A DNA stretch of 9,813 bases from Bacillus sp. (in: firmicutes). GTDB lineage: Bacteria > Bacillota > Bacilli > Bacillales > Cytobacillaceae. The stretch's first letter is position 1, and each line of letters starts with the position of its first letter. This document shows, in pieces, positions 6,057 through 9,813 of the stretch. The notes under the pieces were generated by a model. That model saw only the letters and a list, made by a program, of their open reading frames with translations, did no database searches and had not been told where the DNA came from. Both the position numbers and the translations under genes were made by a program. The stretch lies in the NCBI GenBank assembly GCA_003457145.1, contig DMSR01000545.1:1-9813 (forward strand), given 5' to 3'.

Positions 6057-6075
6057 CCTGAACCACTAATTCAGG
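6057..6075 (-). other. Hairpin in the leader of the cyclase gene
   Basis: CCTGAA (6075-6070, minus strand) pairs perfectly with TTCAGG (6062-6057) around a 7-base loop. No T-run follows, so it is not a terminator. It lies about 105 bases before the cyclase start in a 290-base gap (5953-6242) that otherwise holds the nup terminator; I find no convincing promoter or known riboswitch there. Confidence 0.3.
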
Positions 6076-6169
6076 CGCTGTAAGCCTCGTTTTACTTTAA
6101 CTCCAGCCACATTACTTCAAGCAAAATAACCAATAATCAGTTCTACCCCTATGTATTAATTAATCGAGC

Positions 6170-6208
6170 AAAAATAAACGAGGTATCCAGTATTGGACAC
6201 CTCGTTTT
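6170..6208 (-). terminator. Strong intrinsic terminator of the nup operon
   Basis: On the minus strand AAACGAGGTGTCCA pairs with TGGATACCTCGTTT around a 4-base loop, then TATTTTTG. The stem has 14 pairs, with one G-U pair in the middle in leftward RNA; in rightward RNA the same position is an A-C mismatch, so the structure favours leftward transcripts. It starts 35 bases past the nupQ stop. A-rich and T-rich flanks would also allow some rightward termination. Confidence 0.88.
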
Positions 6209-6242
6209 TGGTTCTCCTCTTCCGCTTCTTGAATTGAAAAGT

Positions 6243-7196
6243 TTAACGTTTTCCTGAATCAAAGGTTTCCCCGACAGCCTTAGGAGCTTGGGAAGACTTC
6301 GAAAACACAACTAAAGCAATGAGTGTGACAACGTAAGGGAAGATTTTCAACACGATTGGCGGAAACACAGCTAATTCCGGTATGACCTGAGAAACGTTTG
6401 CGATTGTACTCGCGAAACCGAAAAAGAAAGTCGCTGCCAGTACACCAAATGGCTTCCATTGCCCAAAAATCAAAGAGGCTAATGCCAAGAATCCAAGACC
6501 TGAAACTGTTCCAGTGAATTCTCCCGCATAAGTTACAATAATCAGAGCGCCACCCATACCTGCGAAAGCACCGGAAATCAAAACACCACTATAACGGATT
6601 CTTCTTACATTGACCCCCGCTGCTTCAGCTGCTTGAGGGAATTCTCCACAAGATCTTAAGCGAAGTCCAAACCTTGTCTTATACAAAACAAATGAACTCA
6701 CTAAGAGAATCAATAAGACAAACCAAGTTGTTGGATATGTTTTCGTGAAAAATAAAGCACCAATAATCGGAATATCCGATAGAAAAGGAACATTCGATGG
6801 TGAAAATCCGCTCGTGATACGAATGTTTCCACTACCAGTTATATTCCTGGCCAAGAAAACAGTCAGTGCAGTTGCAATCAAGTTGATGGCTGTACCGCTG
6901 ATAATCTGATTCGCACTTAAATTAATACTTGCAAAAGCATGCAATAAAGAAAATAGTATCCCAGCAATTACTGCAATTAGGAGTCCTAGCCAAAGAACTA
7001 ATGTATTGTTATCTAATATTCCGCTAAGATAATGGATTGAAAGTGCACCAGCGAATGCTCCTATTACCATTAAGCCTTCCAGGGCAATATTGACAATACC
7101 GCTTCTTTCACTAAATAAGCCGCCTAATGCTGTAATAAGAAGAGGAATTGTAAAGATAATCGCATAAGGAAATATTTGCTCTATTATTGTCCACAT
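6243..7196 (-). CDS. nupQ: Nucleoside ABC transporter permease NupQ
   Basis: A 317-residue, strongly hydrophobic permease of the BPD_transp_2 (ribose/BMP-type) family with about eight to ten membrane segments. The family's N-terminal motif is at 31-43 (RSGIVNIALEGLM), and the cytoplasmic coupling stretch GEFPQAAEAAGV at 184-195, which contacts the ATPase. It should pair with NupP to form the channel of the guanosine importer known in B. subtilis as NupNOPQ (YufNOPQ). Its ATG lies 1 base after the nupP stop, with AGGGAG just upstream in the nupP end, so translation is probably coupled. It is the last gene of the operon: a strong terminator follows. Substrate choice within nucleosides cannot be read from the sequence; the name rests on order and on family. 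Confidence 0.86.
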   Translation of the reverse strand: MWTIIEQIFPYAIIFTIPLLITALGGLFSERSGIVNIALEGLMVIGAFAGALSIHYLSGILDNNTLVLWLGLLIAVIAGILFSLLHAFASINLSANQIISGTAINLIATALTVFLARNITGSGNIRITSGFSPSNVPFLSDIPIIGALFFTKTYPTTWFVLLILLVSSFVLYKTRFGLRLRSCGEFPQAAEAAGVNVRRIRYSGVLISGAFAGMGGALIIVTYAGEFTGTVSGLGFLALASLIFGQWKPFGVLAATFFFGFASTIANVSQVIPELAVFPPIVLKIFPYVVTLIALVVFSKSSQAPKAVGETFDSGKR

Positions 7197-7197
7197 C

Positions 7198-8277
7198 TTA
7201 TGAATCTCCCTTCTTGACTACAGACCCATTGATCCCTTTTTCGTCCGATTTTTTCTTTCGGAACTTATTAAGTAACCGCTCGATCAATACGCTTGTAGCA
7301 GCAAAATAAATAATAATCGCGATAATTGTATTTGCTAATTCAGGAGGGATTTCAGTCATGGCATTCATAAAGCCTGTACCGGAATAAAGAATTCCGAAAA
7401 GAATTGCAGCAAAAAAGACTCCTACTGGTGAATTAGCACCAAGCAGCGCTACTGCGATGCCATCATATCCTTGGAAAGGCAAAATTCCAATTTGGATGCT
7501 CGAAGCATTCCCTGTATATAGTACAACACCGCCAACACCAGCAAGAGCACCGGAGATCAACATGGATAAGATAATGTTTCTATTTACTTTCATACCTGCA
7601 TATTCAGCGGCATGCCTGTTGAATCCCACTGCTTTTAATTCAAATCCTAAAGTAGTTTTGTTGATGATAAATCCAATGATTATGACTCCAATGACCGCCA
7701 GGAAAATGCCGAGATTAATATAAGAGCCATCGAACATATCGGTTAGGAATGGCGTTCTCAATGTAGCTGATTCAGCTAACTTTTTTGATTCAGTTTCAAG
7801 GAATTCTCCTTTGAAGTAACCGGGGACAACATAATAAACTGTCCAATATGCAATCCAGTTCATCATGATCGTCGAAACAACCTCATGAACATTGAACTTT
7901 GCCTTGAGCAAGCCAGGGATAAACGCCCAGAGAGCACCGCCAATAAGACCAGCCAGGATCATGAAAAGGAGCAGGACTGGTCTGGAGAAATCAAAAGTCA
8001 GCCCAATTGCAGTTGCAAACAGACCGCCAATTAACATCTGGCCCGATGCACCGATATTGAAAAGGCCCGTACGGAAAGCGAAGGCTACAGACAGACCGGT
8101 AAAAACGAGCGGGGTTGCCGTGGCCAATGTATTACCGATCCGCTCTAAATTCTTAAGTGCCCCCTGCATTAAATATGAATAGCCTTCAATCGGATTGCTT
8201 CCGATAAAAAGCATTAATATTCCTCCAGCAACTAGTCCCAATATTATGGATATCAATGATACGATGGTGTTTCTCAT
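7198..8277 (-). CDS. nupP: Nucleoside ABC transporter permease NupP
   Basis: A 359-residue membrane permease of the same BPD_transp_2 family as NupQ but clearly a different subtype. Residues 5-25 form the first membrane segment; the family motif RTGLFNIGASGQM is at 69-81 and the coupling stretch GFNRHAAEYAGM at 218-229. A long outer loop (about 152-186) lies between membrane segments, and the protein ends in a lysine-rich cytoplasmic tail (338-359). The start overlaps the nupO stop as ATGA, and a GGAGAG site lies inside the nupO end, typical of coupled transporter genes. It forms the heterodimeric pore with NupQ, driven by NupO. In the homologous B. subtilis system the substrate is guanosine, with other nucleosides possible. 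Confidence 0.87.
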   Translation of the reverse strand: MRNTIVSLISIILGLVAGGILMLFIGSNPIEGYSYLMQGALKNLERIGNTLATATPLVFTGLSVAFAFRTGLFNIGASGQMLIGGLFATAIGLTFDFSRPVLLLFMILAGLIGGALWAFIPGLLKAKFNVHEVVSTIMMNWIAYWTVYYVVPGYFKGEFLETESKKLAESATLRTPFLTDMFDGSYINLGIFLAVIGVIIIGFIINKTTLGFELKAVGFNRHAAEYAGMKVNRNIILSMLISGALAGVGGVVLYTGNASSIQIGILPFQGYDGIAVALLGANSPVGVFFAAILFGILYSGTGFMNAMTEIPPELANTIIAIIIYFAATSVLIERLLNKFRKKKSDEKGINGSVVKKGDS

Positions 8278-9797
8278 ATGCTTCTCTCCTTAGACACGCC
8301 TGCCATCATGAGGCCTACTTCATTTTCATCCGTTTCAGAAGCATTTACAACCCCTACAAGCTCTCCATTGTTTACAATGGCAATACGGTCTGAGAGCTGT
8401 AAAACTTCATCAAGCTCTAAAGAAATCAATAATACAGCGTTTCCTTTATCACGATGTTCAATTATGCTTTTGTGAATGTATTCGATTGAGCCGACATCAA
8501 GTCCGCGGGTTGGCTGTACTGCAATTAACAGCTTAGGGTCAAGCTCCAGTTCTCTGCCGATGATTGCTTTCTGCTGGTTTCCACCTGACAGGGTTCTCGC
8601 AATAGAAGCTGCACCTTCCCCGGAACGAACATCAAAATTCGTAAGGATTTTTTGAGCATACGCTTTCATTGCCGACTCATTTAATAAACCAAACTTTGAA
8701 AAAGGAGGTTTATTATATATTTCCAAAACCATGTTGGATTCTAATGTATAATCCAACACCAAACCGCGTTTCTGTCTGTCTTCAGGTATATGGCCTATTC
8801 CTTTTTCAAGTCTTTGACGAATCGCCAGGTTGGTAATTTCCTCACCGCTGACAAAAACCTTTCCAGATTCCGCCTTCCGGAGACCAGTAATCGCTTCAAC
8901 CAGCTCTGATTGTCCATTACCTTCTACCCCTGCTATACCTACAATTTCTCCTGCTCTTACTTCAAGCGAAAATTCCTTTAAGCCCATTACTTTTCTGTTG
9001 TTCAGCACAGACAGAGAATCTATTTGAAGTACTACCTCACCAGGAGTACTTTCTTCCTTATCCACTTTGAATGAAACATTACGGCCTACCATCATTTCAG
9101 CAAGGCTTGCCTCACTCGCATCTGCCACATTGACAGTTCCGATTGATTTACCACGGCGAATAACTGTACAACGGTCAGCTACTGCCTTAATTTCTTTTAG
9201 TTTATGGGTAATGATTATTATCGATTTTCCTTCATTTATAAGGTTACGCATAATCTTCATCAATTCTTCGATTTCAATTGGGGTCAAGACTGCTGTCGGT
9301 TCATCCAATATAAGAACATCTGCTTCACGGTAAAGCATTTTCAAGATTTCTACTCGTTGCTGCATACCTACTGAAATATCCTCGATTTTCGCATGAGGAT
9401 CCACATTCAACCCATAATACTTTGAAAGTTCTTCAATTCTCTTGGCAGCCTTATCTATATCCAGTACAATTCCCTTCAAAGGTTCACTGCCCAAGATGAT
9501 ATTTTCTGTAACGGTAAAATTATCAACCAATTTAAAATGCTGGTGCACCATGCCGATCCCAAGACGATTAGCAACATTCGGGTTGGAAATACGCACTTCT
9601 TCCCCATTGACTTTAACCATCCCTTTTTCTGGCTGATACATCCCGAACAATACACCCATCAAGGTTGATTTCCCTGCACCATTTTCACCCAAAAGTGCAT
9701 GTACCTCTCCCTTTTTTAATGACAAGGAAATATTATCATTGGCTACAATACCCGGGAATTCCTTCCGGATATTCAACATTTCTACAACATAACTCAT
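8274..9797 (-). CDS. nupO: Nucleoside ABC transporter ATPase NupO (two ATPase domains)
   Basis: A 507-residue ATPase with two fused ABC domains, as in RbsA-type and BMP-linked importers. Domain 1 is complete: Walker A GENGAGKST at 37-45, Q-loop Gln86, signature ISVGMQQR at 141-148 (altered from LSGGQ), Walker B ending LDEP with Glu166, and His198. Domain 2 (about 255-500) is degenerate in its ATP site: the Walker A Lys is Gln296 (GVEGNGQS), and the Walker B Asp-Glu is Val-Gln (AVQP, 426-429), though its signature LSGGNQQ (403-409) is canonical. This asymmetry is normal for the family and suggests one working ATP site. The longest frame starts at GTG 9809, but AAAGGTGA sits 8 bases before ATG 9797, so that start is chosen. 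The lipoprotein gene nupN should lie just beyond the right edge. Confidence 0.9.
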   Translation of the reverse strand: MSYVVEMLNIRKEFPGIVANDNISLSLKKGEVHALLGENGAGKSTLMGVLFGMYQPEKGMVKVNGEEVRISNPNVANRLGIGMVHQHFKLVDNFTVTENIILGSEPLKGIVLDIDKAAKRIEELSKYYGLNVDPHAKIEDISVGMQQRVEILKMLYREADVLILDEPTAVLTPIEIEELMKIMRNLINEGKSIIIITHKLKEIKAVADRCTVIRRGKSIGTVNVADASEASLAEMMVGRNVSFKVDKEESTPGEVVLQIDSLSVLNNRKVMGLKEFSLEVRAGEIVGIAGVEGNGQSELVEAITGLRKAESGKVFVSGEEITNLAIRQRLEKGIGHIPEDRQKRGLVLDYTLESNMVLEIYNKPPFSKFGLLNESAMKAYAQKILTNFDVRSGEGAASIARTLSGGNQQKAIIGRELELDPKLLIAVQPTRGLDVGSIEYIHKSIIEHRDKGNAVLLISLELDEVLQLSDRIAIVNNGELVGVVNASETDENEVGLMMAGVSKERSI

Positions 9798-9805
9798 AGT
9801 AGCAC

Positions 9806-9813
9806 TCACCTTT
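9806..9813 (-). promoter_or_regulatory. Ribosome binding site that sets the nupO start
   Basis: AAAGGTGA on the minus strand ends 8 bases before the ATG at 9797. It overlaps the alternative GTG at 9809, which therefore has no visible site of its own within the window; sequence beyond the edge could change this. Confidence 0.6.

Overview
The window looks like chromosome from a low-to-mid GC member of the Bacillaceae (Bacillus sensu lato). This rests on strong AGGAGG-type ribosome binding sites, A+T-rich gaps, intrinsic terminators with U-tracts, and a gene set that matches the B. subtilis ymfF-ymfH-ymfI-ymfJ-ymfK cluster and the nupOPQ (yufOPQ) guanosine ABC transporter. The genus cannot be fixed from this sequence alone. 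All nine supported genes lie on the minus strand, so transcription runs from right to left. Coding density is high and no gene-free stretch exceeds 300 bases. I see no tRNA, rRNA, insertion sequence, prophage or CRISPR array.

Right part (9797 down to 6243): a tightly packed transporter operon of nupO (two-domain ATPase), nupP and nupQ (two different permeases). nupO and nupP overlap by ATGA; nupP and nupQ are 1 base apart. The BMP-family lipoprotein (NupN), which would supply substrate, is not in the window and probably lies just beyond the right edge. The operon ends at a strong hairpin terminator (6170-6208).

Middle (5952 down to 4864): a single gene for a membrane-anchored diguanylate cyclase with an intact GGEEF active site and no RxxD inhibitory site. 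It is preceded by a 290-base gap and followed by a weak hairpin.

Left part (4653 down to 1): the ymf cluster. ymfF and ymfH encode two M16 peptidase-family proteins that overlap by one base (TAATG). Each carries the half of the active site that the other lacks, so a heterodimeric metallopeptidase is the natural reading. A strong hairpin terminator then separates them from ymfI, the short-chain dehydrogenase that in B. subtilis completes the 5-aminopentanol modification of elongation factor P. ymfJ (small DUF3243 protein) follows behind a possible sigma-G type forespore promoter, then another terminator, and then ymfK, an ACT domain fused to a P-loop domain, cut off by the left edge.

Nothing here is a wholly unknown system. 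The most interesting points are a perfect-consensus vegetative promoter on the plus strand (722-749) that faces the whole operon, the complementary active-site halves of YmfF/YmfH, the terminator between ymfH and ymfI, the ACT/P-loop fusion in YmfK, and the forespore-like promoter in front of ymfJ.
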